A stretch of DNA of 64,000 nt from DATFDN01 sp035685165 (GCA_035685165.1 DASRBI010000005.1:136132-200131), one strand, 5' to 3'. Shown: positions 49,154 through 57,380, numbered from the stretch's first letter. The notes: generated from the letters alone by a model not told the origin. Numbers and translations are program-made.

Positions 49154-49780
49154 GTGCCGCACGCCGCAACGGACCGGCTGCCCCGCTTCGGCGACCGCCG
49201 CCGCGTGCGCATCGGCCTGCTCGGCGGTTCCTTCAATCCCGCCCATGACGCGCATCTTTACCTCGCGCGCACCGCGCTGCGCCGGCTCGGGCTCGATCAG
49301 GTGTGGCTGCTCGTCTCGCCGGGCAACGTCTTGAAACCGCAGGCCGGGATGGCGCCGATGAGCGAACGGCTGAAATCGGCACGGCGACTCGCCGGCGGGC
49401 GGCGCATCATCGCGACCGACATCGAGGCACGGCTCGGCACGCGCTACACGGTGGACACGGTACGGGCGCTCGTGCGTTTATTTCCGCGTGCATCGTTCGT
49501 GTGGATCATGGGGGCCGACATATTGGAGCAGTTGCCGCGCTGGCGGCATTGGCAGGAGCTCAGCCGGATGATCCCGTTCGCCGTGTTCCCACGCCCGCGC
49601 TACAACGCGCGCGCGCTAGCGGGCGCGGCGGCGCGGTGTTTGGGGGCGCGCCGCATCCCCGCCGGCGCCGCCTGCACGCTTGCGGCGCGCACGCCCCCCG
49701 CCTGGACCTTCCTGCCCGCCGCGCAGCGGGCGACTTCCGCCACCGCCATCCGCGCCGCCCGCCAAGGAGGCCCCTCATAG
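49154..49780 (+). CDS. nadD: Nicotinate-nucleotide adenylyltransferase
   Basis: 208 residues. Makes deamido-NAD from nicotinate mononucleotide and ATP. Nucleotidyltransferase signature GGSFNPAHDAHLYLARTAL at about 25-43 (GSFNPxHxGH type), MGADILEQLPRWRHW in the middle, and ATSATAIRAA at the C-terminus (ISSTxIR type). The start is probably GTG 49154; a TTG directly before it is an alternative. Its TAG stop overlaps the proposed ATA start of rsfS, and the rsfS ribosome-binding site AAGGAGG lies inside this gene's last codons. Confidence 0.92.
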   Translation: MPHAATDRLPRFGDRRRVRIGLLGGSFNPAHDAHLYLARTALRRLGLDQVWLLVSPGNVLKPQAGMAPMSERLKSARRLAGGRRIIATDIEARLGTRYTVDTVRALVRLFPRASFVWIMGADILEQLPRWRHWQELSRMIPFAVFPRPRYNARALAGAAARCLGARRIPAGAACTLAARTPPAWTFLPAAQRATSATAIRAARQGGPS

Positions 49781-50283
49781 TCAAGCCGCCAAGTTTGCGC
49801 GCCCCCCGCCCGCGCGCCAAACGCAAGCTCCCCAAGCCGCTGCCTGCGGCCGACAAGACGCCCGGCTCGCTGCGGAAGAAGATCGTCGCCGCCGGGCCGC
49901 GCAAACCGGTGAAGGCCGAGACGTCGCCGCCGCCCGAGCGCGTGCAGCATCTGCAAGGCGTGATCGTCGGCAGCCTGGAGGACGACAAGGCTGAGGACGT
50001 GATCACGCTCGACCTCGCGGGCCGCGCGAGTTTCTGCGACCGCATGGTGATCGCCACCGGCCTTGCCGACCGGCAGATCACCGCGATGGCCAATCATCTG
50101 GTGGAGAAGCTGGCGCAGGAAGGGCTCAAGCGCGTGCGGATCGAGGGCGCGGGCGGTTCGGACTGGGTGCTGATCGACGCGGGCGACATCGTGGTCCACC
50201 TGTTCAAGCCCGATGCGCGCGCCGCCTATGCGCTGGAGAAGATGTGGGGGCCGGAGCTCGACGTGGAGCCGCGGGTAGGGTGA
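49777..50283 (+). CDS. rsfS: Ribosomal silencing factor RsfS
   Basis: 168 residues. RsfS binds L14 (uL14) of the 50S subunit and blocks subunit joining in starvation. The conserved domain is at about 55-160 (VGSLEDDKAEDVITLDL, SFCDRMVIATG, SDWVLIDAGDIVVHLFKPDARAAYALEKMW), preceded by a ~50-residue Lys/Arg/Pro-rich extension. No ATG, GTG or TTG sits near the strong AAGGAGG at 49764-49770; the codon six bases after it is ATA at 49777, overlapping the nadD stop as ATAG. The only other in-frame candidate is a TTG at 49795, too far from the site. An ATA start is therefore proposed, with sequencing error as the alternative. Confidence 0.88.
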   Translation: MVKPPSLRAPRPRAKRKLPKPLPAADKTPGSLRKKIVAAGPRKPVKAETSPPPERVQHLQGVIVGSLEDDKAEDVITLDLAGRASFCDRMVIATGLADRQITAMANHLVEKLAQEGLKRVRIEGAGGSDWVLIDAGDIVVHLFKPDARAAYALEKMWGPELDVEPRVG

Positions 50284-50311
50284 GCGGAGCGGGTTCCCGC
50301 CGCACCCCGCC

Positions 50312-50347
50312 CCATCCCCCTCCCGCAAGGGGAGGCGACACTCTTTT
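50312..50347. repeat. Family B intergenic stem-loop, second copy
   Basis: CCTCCC at 50319-50324 pairs with GGGAGG at 50330-50335 around GCAAG. The segment GCAAGGGGAGG and the following GACACTCTTTTGC closely match the right arm and tail at 19546-19568. It lies between the convergent rsfS and solute-binding-protein genes. Confidence 0.55.
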
Positions 50348-50409
50348 GCGCTCCAACTTTGCAACTTGAGATCAAGGAGGGAGAAGGAGCTTTCCCTCGG
50401 TGCGTGCTG

Positions 50410-51609
50410 TCAGGTCGACACGCCCTCGATGATCTCGCCGAAGCGTACCCATTTTTGCCCATCCCAGCGCTGCAGCTGCATGGCGCGGATCGGGTGGTAG
50501 TTGGTGGGACTGGTGCTGACCTTGATGCCCGGCAGCAGCACCGGCACCTCGAGCGGCGGGTCGATCGAGGTGGCCTGCTTCATCACGTTCGGCCGCGAGA
50601 AATCGCCTTTGCACTTCACCAGTGTGTGATGCATCACGCGCGAGGCCAGATAGCCGTAAACATAGTTGTTGTCGGAAAGATCGGCGCCCGGCATCTCCTT
50701 CGCCATGAAGGCGCGCCATTCGTTCATGCCGGGATCGTTGGCCCAGGCGGGATCGGTGGAGTCCTTCAGGAAACCGCTGGTGATGATGCCGATGCCCGCT
50801 TCCTCGCCCGCCGGCTTCATCACTGAACCGACCGAGATCGACACGTTGGTCATGAAGAACATCGGCTTCCAGCCGAGATCGTGCGCCTTGCGGATCGCCT
50901 GCGCGGCAGTTTTCGGCGCGGCGGCGCAGATGAACACGTCCGCGCCCGATGACTGCAACGAGGTGATCTGCGAATCCACCGTCGGGTCGGTCGCCTCGTA
51001 CGACAGGGACTGGATGACGTATTTGTCCCAGTCCTTGGCGAGCACGTCGCGCACGCCGTTCAGGTAGTCCTTGCCGAAATCATCGTTCTGATAAAGGAAG
51101 CCGATCTTCGCGTCCGACTTCTGCTTCAGGATGTATTTGGCGTAGATCTGCGCCTCAGTGCGGTAGCTCGGCTGCAGGCCGATGGTCCAAGGATATTCCT
51201 TGTAGTTGCCCCACTTGTCGGCGCCGGTGGCCAGGAAAAGGTGCGGCACCTTTTTCTGGTTCAGGTATTTCTCGATCGCCGTGTTGGTCGGCGTGCCGAG
51301 CGTGTTGAACAGGAAATCGACATTTTCCTGCTCGACCAGCCGGCGCACGTCTTCCAGCGTGCGCGGCGGGCTGTAGCCATCGTCGAGCGAGATGAAGTCG
51401 ATCTTCACACCGCCGACGCCGCCCTGCTTGTTCAGCATCGCGAAATAGGCGGCCTCGGTCTTGCCGATCGGCGCGTAGGACGAAGCCGGCCCGCTGTAGG
51501 GCATCGTGTTGCCGATCTTGAGGATCTTTTCGTCGGCGGCGCGCGCGCCGCGCGGCAGCGCCGCCGCGGCCGCCGTGGTGCCGAGAAGTGCTCGCCTTGT
51601 CAGTGCCAT
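50410..51609 (-). CDS. ABC transporter substrate-binding protein, Leu/Ile/Val type
   Basis: 399 residues. Signal peptide with an RR pair (MALTRRALLGTTAAAAALP), then a type I periplasmic binding fold (KILKIGNTMPYSGPASSYAPIGKT, FLYQNDDFGKDYLNG, ISVGSVMKPAGEEAGIGIITSGF). It differs clearly from the receptor at 43018. No permease or ATPase genes adjoin it, so it is an orphan receptor that may feed the livHMGF complex 2.6 kb away. The ATG at 51609 has AGGGAGAG upstream. Ligand unknown. Confidence 0.9.
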   Translation of the reverse strand: MALTRRALLGTTAAAAALPRGARAADEKILKIGNTMPYSGPASSYAPIGKTEAAYFAMLNKQGGVGGVKIDFISLDDGYSPPRTLEDVRRLVEQENVDFLFNTLGTPTNTAIEKYLNQKKVPHLFLATGADKWGNYKEYPWTIGLQPSYRTEAQIYAKYILKQKSDAKIGFLYQNDDFGKDYLNGVRDVLAKDWDKYVIQSLSYEATDPTVDSQITSLQSSGADVFICAAAPKTAAQAIRKAHDLGWKPMFFMTNVSISVGSVMKPAGEEAGIGIITSGFLKDSTDPAWANDPGMNEWRAFMAKEMPGADLSDNNYVYGYLASRVMHHTLVKCKGDFSRPNVMKQATSIDPPLEVPVLLPGIKVSTSPTNYHPIRAMQLQRWDGQKWVRFGEIIEGVST

Positions 51610-51726
51610 TCTTGTCGCTCTCCCTGGCGGCTGGGCCGCTTCCGGCCGCCGCTGTATCCAGGTTTTGCCGAAGCGGCGGAACTTCCGCAACCGCGACGCG
51701 CCCGATCACCGCGCCGCGGCGGTCCG

Positions 51727-53448
51727 TCAGGCGCCATCCCTAAATCCGGCCCGGACCTCCCAGCCGGCGGAAAACACCGTCGCCCCCGGCTCGGCTTCGA
51801 GCCGCAGTACCACGTTCGTCTCCGCCGCCCGCACCACGCCGCACAGGAATACCCACTGCCAGGAATCGACGCAGGCGAGGTCCGCCGGCTGCGCCGCGAT
51901 CACGTTCCACAGCCCGTCCACATGCAAGCGGAGATCGGCGAAGCGGAAGCCGCCGGCCAGCCACAGCGCGCAGCTCGCGGTGTACACCGCGCCGCGCGGC
52001 AAGGCGCCGACCGCCCACCAGCCCACGTTGCTGTCCGGCTGGCGCGCCGGGTCGTCGCGCCGGTGGCGCAGCACGGCCTCGCCAGGCACCGGCGGGGGCA
52101 GATAGGAAACCGGCGCTGCCGGCTCGCTTTGCACGCCGCCGAACCACTCTCCTTGCGCCGGCCGGCGTGGCGGAACCGCCGTCGCCTCCGCCGTCAGGCC
52201 GGCCTCGTCCAGGCATTGTTCCAGCAGCGCCGGGTCGATCACGAAATCGCCCGCGGCATTGCCCACCGGCTCGCCCAGCACGGCGCGATAGTCGCAGCCC
52301 ATGGCGCGGGCGATCACCGCATAGGCGTCGGTGCCGATCGCCCGGTTGTGCAGCTCGATCAAGGTCGGGCGCCCAGTATGGAAGGCGAGGTGGGCGAGCC
52401 CCATTCCGTGCGGCGCCACAATCCCCGTGGCGCCACGCAGCAGGCCGATCTGCTCGGTGATCGGCAGCGTGCTCATCAGAGCCATGTCGAACCCGCGCGC
52501 GGCAAGCACGCGCCACAGCGCCGCCTCGTTGGCAACCCGGCGGATACCGGCGTCGCGGCGGCTAATATAGATCCGGCGCACCGGACCCGGCGGCGCATCG
52601 ACGGCGGCGGCGATCGCTCCGACGACCCGCATTGCCGCGGGATGGGCGCTGAACGCCGGGTGCGCGATCGCCCGCGGCGCGTCGGAGAAGAAGAACGATG
52701 CCGCTTCCAGCCGCAGCAGGGTGGCCTCGGTCGGAAACAGGAATTGCCCGAAGTCGAGACCGGTTACGGCACACAGCCGCTCCAGCACCAGCTCCTGGAA
52801 AGGTCCCGGCGGGCCGCCGAGCAGGAACCGGCACGCGCGCGCCACCGCCGGCTCGGCCGCGGCGAACAGCCCCACCCGCACCATCCAGTCGAACAGGAAA
52901 TGGCAGAAATTCGCGCCGTAGAACATGTCCTGCGCCACCACCAAGGGGGCGTTGACGGCGATTTCCTCGGCAGGGACCGCCGGGCGGCCGTAGCAGCGCA
53001 CCGAGGCGGCGCGCCAGAACACGCCCCGCTCCGGGCAGAACAGCATCGTGCCTTCCGGGGTGGCCAACAGACGCAAACCAGCCGGAGCCTGCAACAGGCG
53101 AAGCGCGGGCCGCCGTTGCTCACCGGAACGGCGGCGCAGCGGTGGCGGCAACGCCTCCGAGAAGAGCGGGTTGTCGCTCTCGGCCAGCACCTCGCGCGCG
53201 ACGAACACGTCCGGCGGCCCCTCGTCCAGGAAACATCCGTCGCGGTCGGGACACAGTGCGCGCAGCACCGAAGCGCGGATACGATGGTGCGACTCGAACA
53301 CCTCCCCCGCCTCGGCCAAGCCTGCCGCGGCGACGAGATCGGCGAGCCGCGCCTCGATCGGCATACGCAGCTCGGGCCACATGGGGCCGTCAAACCCGGC
53401 ATAGGCGCGCGCAAGCTCGGCGGCGGTCCACTCGGCGCCATGCAGCAT
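51727..53448 (-). CDS. Glycosyltransferase family 61-like protein
   Basis: 573 residues. The middle (about 190-410) resembles GT61/DUF563 proteins: NFCHFLFDWMVRVGLFAAA, YISRRDAGIRRVANE, and GATGIVAPHGMGLAHLAF. The ~150 residues on each side are not recognised. Probably a cytoplasmic sugar transferase for exopolysaccharide or surface glycan. ATG 53448 is the first standard start, but similar-looking coding sequence (QEIRRRVDAWRQARHARF) continues upstream without ATG, GTG or TTG, so the true start may lie up to ~25 codons earlier at a non-standard codon. Confidence 0.75.
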   Translation of the reverse strand: MLHGAEWTAAELARAYAGFDGPMWPELRMPIEARLADLVAAAGLAEAGEVFESHHRIRASVLRALCPDRDGCFLDEGPPDVFVAREVLAESDNPLFSEALPPPLRRRSGEQRRPALRLLQAPAGLRLLATPEGTMLFCPERGVFWRAASVRCYGRPAVPAEEIAVNAPLVVAQDMFYGANFCHFLFDWMVRVGLFAAAEPAVARACRFLLGGPPGPFQELVLERLCAVTGLDFGQFLFPTEATLLRLEAASFFFSDAPRAIAHPAFSAHPAAMRVVGAIAAAVDAPPGPVRRIYISRRDAGIRRVANEAALWRVLAARGFDMALMSTLPITEQIGLLRGATGIVAPHGMGLAHLAFHTGRPTLIELHNRAIGTDAYAVIARAMGCDYRAVLGEPVGNAAGDFVIDPALLEQCLDEAGLTAEATAVPPRRPAQGEWFGGVQSEPAAPVSYLPPPVPGEAVLRHRRDDPARQPDSNVGWWAVGALPRGAVYTASCALWLAGGFRFADLRLHVDGLWNVIAAQPADLACVDSWQWVFLCGVVRAAETNVVLRLEAEPGATVFSAGWEVRAGFRDGA

Positions 53449-53521
53449 GGCCTGGAAGCGCGCGTGCCGCGCCTGCCGCCACGCGTCGACGCGGCGGCGG
53501 ATCTCCTGCAGCGCGATGGGA

Positions 53522-53848
53522 CTACCGCACGGCGGAGAAGGCGGTGGGCGCCAGGATCTCGTTGGTCACTTGAGCAACGATGGCGCCGTTCGCTTCGGTC
53601 TGCGCCCGCGCGCTCAGCCATTCCGGGTCGGCGGCGAAGCCGTTCCATTTCTTCTCGCGCTCGGCGAGCGAGTCCCAGGCGAGCAGATAGTAAAGCCGCT
53701 GGTTGTTCTCGCCGATCAGCGTGGTCCAGAAGCCGGCTTGGCGAATGCCATGCTTCTCCCAGAGCTTCAGCGTGATGGTATCGAACCGCTTCAACAGATC
53801 CGGCAGCCGCCCCGGCACGCAGTCATAGATTCGCAGTTCGTAGATCAT
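53522..53848 (-). CDS. NIPSNAP-family small protein
   Basis: 108 residues. A dimeric alpha/beta-barrel protein with the NIPSNAP pattern MIYELRIYDCVPGRLPDLLKRF at the N-terminus and YYLLAWDSLAEREKKWNGFAADPEWL in the middle. Bacterial members are common near oxidative and fatty-acid genes; the biochemical role is unknown. GGAGGAAG immediately precedes the ATG at 53848. The stop lies 73 bases before the GT61-like start on the same strand. Confidence 0.87.
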   Translation of the reverse strand: MIYELRIYDCVPGRLPDLLKRFDTITLKLWEKHGIRQAGFWTTLIGENNQRLYYLLAWDSLAEREKKWNGFAADPEWLSARAQTEANGAIVAQVTNEILAPTAFSAVR

Positions 53849-53860
53849 GCTCTTCCTCCA

Positions 53861-53907
53861 CCCTCACCCGGCGCCGCAGCACCGGCCTCTCCCGCGAGCG
53901 GGAAAGG
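53861..53907. repeat. Family A REP-like palindrome, third copy
   Basis: CCCTCACCC head at 53861-53869 followed by CCTCTCCCGC (53886-53895) pairing with GCGGGAAAGG (53898-53907), nine of ten positions. Same layout as the pair at 44308-44461. It sits just left of the SDR gene fragment. Confidence 0.65.
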
Positions 53908-53923
53908 CGTTCACGCGACCATA

Positions 53924-54005
53924 CCAGCTCTGCCGCGATAGCGGGAGAGGTCGCGCGCCGAGAACCGCTCCACCCAGGGCCGCAGCTCCAGGCGCTCCGC
54001 CTCTC
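53924..54005 (-). pseudogene. Duplicated 3'-end fragment of the SDR gene
   Basis: This stretch matches 56550-56648, the last ~20 codons and downstream flank of the SDR gene, including shared GAACCGCTCCACCCA and CCAGCTCTG blocks. It lacks 13 bases present in the intact copy, where two CAGCTCCA repeats flank CCTCC; only one CAGCTCCA remains here. Loss by slippage shifts the frame, so the fragment is dead. The two copies are in the same orientation and bracket 54006-56549. Confidence 0.72.
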
Positions 54006-54059
54006 CGCTGCTGCGGCAGGCGGGAAGCGGACGTCTGTGACTGTCCATGAGTCCAGAGG

Positions 54060-55178
54060 CTAGGTTCCACGGTCATCGAAGCCTTCCCCACTCACAACGG
54101 AGTCGAGACAGGCGCGAAAATCCTCCAAAGACACCGAGAAGCGTTCCGCGGGATCGCCGGGAATATTAGCGCCAAATATGTAACCGGTGTGCTGACGCAG
54201 TATGTTCCCGATGCCCGACTGGATAAAGGCAGGATGTTGTCTTGACCCTCTAATCGCGCAGACAACGGTGCCGGGCCGCGAAAAAAGACTGCCGTGCAAT
54301 GCAGACCCGTACTCGCCGACGATCACACGGGATTTGCGAAATAGCCTGATCTGGTCTAACAGCGACAACTCCTGCGGGTGGCACAGCGCGATTCCCCTGG
54401 AAGCCGCCTCCTCTTCAATCGCAGAGCGATTGAGAAGCTCCCTGCTTTGCGACGATTTTGCCCGCGAGAGGAAAACCGGGATCTCATCTCCTGCATCATC
54501 GACAGAAGGATGCTGAGCGCGAACTCTGTCCAGCAGAAGATCAGCGGCGTTTCGATAAAGCGTGCTCCCTCGCACGCCGTTGTGAAGCGTCGTCGGAATA
54601 AGCAATTCTTCCACTTCACGCGAAGTGTCACCCAAATCGAATTCCACAATGTTGTCCCGGTGAAAGCCGAGGAGATCAAGCCACTCCAAGCCGAACGCCG
54701 GTACATCATGCGGCACCAGGAACTTTAGCGATCCGAGATCGTAGCCCAGACCATTGAGGACGGCCAATTTGGGCAGAAAATCACTTAGCCAGTGACCGTA
54801 AATCGGGTAGCCGGGGCCAGTGATCATAACGAATTGACCGGAGAGGCGTATCGGTGTTCTGGGCAGGTCACGTCCTTGCAGAGCCGCAAGCGTGTGGCCC
54901 GGATGAATATTTGCCTCCGGACAGCAATAGACGACACCGTCCTTAGAAAGAAGGTAAGGGTGAGAGACGCAAAAGTCTCTCAGCTTAAATAGCCCGCCCG
55001 CATGCAGATGGCTCGCCCCGTAATACCATCTCGCGAGCGGAGCCTCGAAAGTTCCGAACGTGAACTTCGGCGATGGAGGCACGCGAACAGTCGCGGGGCA
55101 CAGAAGCTCGAATGATGCCGAAGGGGCATCTCTGATTGCCCGTATCGCCTGCGGTTGCGGCAGTTGCGGCCCGATCAT
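54060..55178 (-). CDS. GT61-family glycosyltransferase, low-GC and probably acquired
   Basis: 372 residues. GT61/DUF563-like: YGHWLSDFLPKLAVL near 126-140, LSRAKSSQSRELLN (sugar-nucleotide region) and GEYGSALHGSLFS near 292-304. Base use differs sharply from neighbours: 54181-54240 is 32 of 60 G+C against about 70% around it, with many A/T-ending codons. It is bracketed by duplicated SDR 3'-end sequence, suggesting import. It probably modifies a surface glycan together with the second GT61 protein at 51727. No anchor or signal is visible. Confidence 0.8.
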   Translation of the reverse strand: MIGPQLPQPQAIRAIRDAPSASFELLCPATVRVPPSPKFTFGTFEAPLARWYYGASHLHAGGLFKLRDFCVSHPYLLSKDGVVYCCPEANIHPGHTLAALQGRDLPRTPIRLSGQFVMITGPGYPIYGHWLSDFLPKLAVLNGLGYDLGSLKFLVPHDVPAFGLEWLDLLGFHRDNIVEFDLGDTSREVEELLIPTTLHNGVRGSTLYRNAADLLLDRVRAQHPSVDDAGDEIPVFLSRAKSSQSRELLNRSAIEEEAASRGIALCHPQELSLLDQIRLFRKSRVIVGEYGSALHGSLFSRPGTVVCAIRGSRQHPAFIQSGIGNILRQHTGYIFGANIPGDPAERFSVSLEDFRACLDSVVSGEGFDDRGT

Positions 55179-55238
55179 CGATGCTATTTCCGCGCGCTCC
55201 GCATCTCGCAGCCCTGCCGGGCTTCCGCCGGGCAGGCG

Positions 55239-56462
55239 TCAAGTCTCGTGACAGTAGTAACTGGTAGTGAATAGATGTCCATCCTGCTCTCCCAAGCTCG
55301 CTTTCATATGTTCCGTGAATGTGGGGGCCGCGTATTTGGGGCAATAATGCGTCACCACGCTCTTCTGCGTCACGTCGTCCGCGGCGGGTTGCCCGCCGTT
55401 AACGAGGTCGGCATGCCAGATCAGCACGTCTCCCGCCTTGGCGGCGAAGCTCGCGCGCTTGATCCCCAACGCCTCCGCCCGGCGACCAAGCGCACGCACA
55501 TGTCGCTCCCTCTCTTCGTCCATCCCGCCTTCCACGCCCGTCATGCGCTTGGCTTCCGCCACGCTCTTGAATCGCTCCGCATAGAGGAAATCCTGGAATC
55601 TATGACTTCCCGGATAGTAGAACAGCTCGCCCGCACCGGGCATCACATCCTCCAACGCCACCCAACTCGCAGCGAAACTACGCGGGAGCGTGTAGGCGAC
55701 AGAGGCGGAGTCCTGGTGCGGCTCCTGCGCCAAGCCGCGCCAAAACCCCACGGTCTGCGAGGCGAACACCTTGCTCTCGAAGATCAGTCCTAGGAACTCC
55801 ACGATCCGATCGCTAAACACCAATTCGCGTATCGCCGGGCAGAAATGATGGAGGTCGAGCGCCTTTGGATTGAAGTTGTTGATCTCCGGCCGCCAGTGCA
55901 TCAGCTCCGGCGAGACAATTTTGCATTCGAACCATAGCTCGGGATAGCGTCCGCTATAGACTGCCTCCAACTCCGCCCGCGCGCGCGACACAAGCTCGGG
56001 CGGGATCGCCTGCTCCTGGATCACGTAACCTTGATCGGCAAACTGCCGCAAAAGCCTCGCCTGCCGCGCTGTTATCAGCCCGATGTCCAGCTTGCCGTCG
56101 ATCAGGTCGTGCACATGCGGCTGGTCGATCCACAAGCCCCCGAAGCGCGAGGGCAGCGCCGCGGCGTAATCGGGCCGCGGCGCGTCGGCCCGCGGCAGGT
56201 AGCCTCGCGCGCGCCCGATCTTCAAATAATGCGTCGCTGCATTGGCGGCGCGTCCGGCACTGATCTCACGAACGGCGAGCGGATAGCTGCGGAGGTAAAA
56301 CGCTTCATCCACCGGCACCGGCAATCGGCCCTCCAGGCGGCCGAATTGCAGGTAATGGTTCAACGCGCTTCGCTCCCCGCCGCCGGCAACGGCGGCGGCC
56401 ACGTCGGGATAGGTCCGCAGATAGAAATCTTCGTCGAACTCGACCAGCTCGGGCTCGGCCAC
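55239..56462 (-). CDS. Phytanoyl-CoA-dioxygenase-like protein with YPDVA-type repeats
   Basis: 407 residues. Two ~40-residue repeats (9-49 and 52-91; DEDFYLRTYPDVAAAV...HYLQFGRLEGRLP and DEAFYLRSYP...HYLKIGRARGYLP), a module often attached to glycan enzymes. Then a PhyH-type Fe(II)/2-oxoglutarate fold with iron ligands His249 and Asp251 (EPHQD) and probably His350 (IWHADLVNGG). It may hydroxylate a sugar, lipid or small molecule. GTG 56462 is chosen for its GGAGGG seven bases upstream. The catalytic part is low in G+C (55561-55620: 29 of 60) while the repeat part is very high (56161-56220: 49 of 60), so the gene looks mosaic. Confidence 0.8.
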   Translation of the reverse strand: MAEPELVEFDEDFYLRTYPDVAAAVAGGGERSALNHYLQFGRLEGRLPVPVDEAFYLRSYPLAVREISAGRAANAATHYLKIGRARGYLPRADAPRPDYAAALPSRFGGLWIDQPHVHDLIDGKLDIGLITARQARLLRQFADQGYVIQEQAIPPELVSRARAELEAVYSGRYPELWFECKIVSPELMHWRPEINNFNPKALDLHHFCPAIRELVFSDRIVEFLGLIFESKVFASQTVGFWRGLAQEPHQDSASVAYTLPRSFAASWVALEDVMPGAGELFYYPGSHRFQDFLYAERFKSVAEAKRMTGVEGGMDEERERHVRALGRRAEALGIKRASFAAKAGDVLIWHADLVNGGQPAADDVTQKSVVTHYCPKYAAPTFTEHMKASLGEQDGHLFTTSYYCHET

Positions 56463-56589
56463 TGGCGATCCCTCCACGGCACTCGGCTCCGAGTAACACG
56501 CGCCGCCGCCCAATCTAAGTCAGGCGGCCCACCCGCGATCGCCTCCCGTCCAGCTCTGTCTCGGTCGCGGCGGCGGGAGGGGCGTGCGC

Positions 56590-57282
56590 CTAGAACCGCT
56601 CCACCCACGGGCGCAGCTCCACCTCCCAGCTCCAGGCGCTGCGCTTCTGGTGCATCACGTGCCAGTAGGTCTCGGCGATCGCATCCGGGTCGAGCAGCGA
56701 ATCGGGCGCCTCCGCCGGCTCGGGGCGGGCGGCGCCGCGGATGCCGCCGTCGATGACGAAATGCGCCACATGCACGCCCTTGGGCGACAGCTCACGCGCC
56801 ATGCTCTGCGCCAGGCCGCGCAGCGCGAACTTGCCCATCGCGAAGGCTGCCGACTGCGGATAGCCCTTCACCGAGGCCGAGGCACCGGTGAACAGGATCG
56901 CGCCCGCCTCCTTCGGCACCATCAGCCGCGCCGCCTGCTGCGCCACCAGAAAGCCGCCGAAGGCGGACACGGCAAGCGCGCGCGCCACCTCCTCGGGCAC
57001 GAGTGTCGTCAAAGGGCCGCGCGCGCGGGCGGCGGCGTTGTAGACCACCACATCGGGCTCCCCGAGCGAGGCCACCACGGCGTCGAACAGTCCGGCCACC
57101 TCCTCGGGTTCGGTCGCCTCGCAGGCGAAGCTCGCGGCGCCCGTTTCCGCGCAGAGCGCGTGCAGCCGGTCGGGATGGCGCGAAGCGAGCGCCACCTGAA
57201 GATTGTGCCGCGCGAAGAGCCGCGCGAGCGAGGCTGACAGCCCGCTCCCCGCGCCCACGATCAGCGCCAGCCGGTACTCCAT
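56590..57282 (-). CDS. Short-chain dehydrogenase/reductase lacking the catalytic Tyr
   Basis: 230 residues. Rossmann NAD(P)-binding motif GAGSGLSASLA at 10-20, VVYNAAARA (NNAG-like) near 79-87, and Ser135/Ser137 in FTGASASVKG. The YxxxK position reads Phe147-Ala-Met-Gly-Lys151, so the catalytic tyrosine is replaced by phenylalanine; activity may be altered or non-redox. ATG 57282 has GGAGGAGGG upstream. It is divergent from the acyl-CoA synthetase. Its 3' end is the source of the fragment at 53924. Confidence 0.85.
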   Translation of the reverse strand: MEYRLALIVGAGSGLSASLARLFARHNLQVALASRHPDRLHALCAETGAASFACEATEPEEVAGLFDAVVASLGEPDVVVYNAAARARGPLTTLVPEEVARALAVSAFGGFLVAQQAARLMVPKEAGAILFTGASASVKGYPQSAAFAMGKFALRGLAQSMARELSPKGVHVAHFVIDGGIRGAARPEPAEAPDSLLDPDAIAETYWHVMHQKRSAWSWEVELRPWVERF

Positions 57283-57380
57283 CGCGCCCTCCTCCGTCCC
57301 TCGGCGGGGATCGAACCACGCCTGGACGCCGCCCGGAAGGCGCGCGAGAACCGCGCGCAAGCAAAAACGGAGGCGCGTCT

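Noticed and set aside
57003..57380. Upstream extension of the acyl-CoA synthetase frame
   Set aside because: It overlaps the SDR gene in antisense; the GTG at 57381 gives the conserved MLGLMQ start and a good ribosome-binding site.
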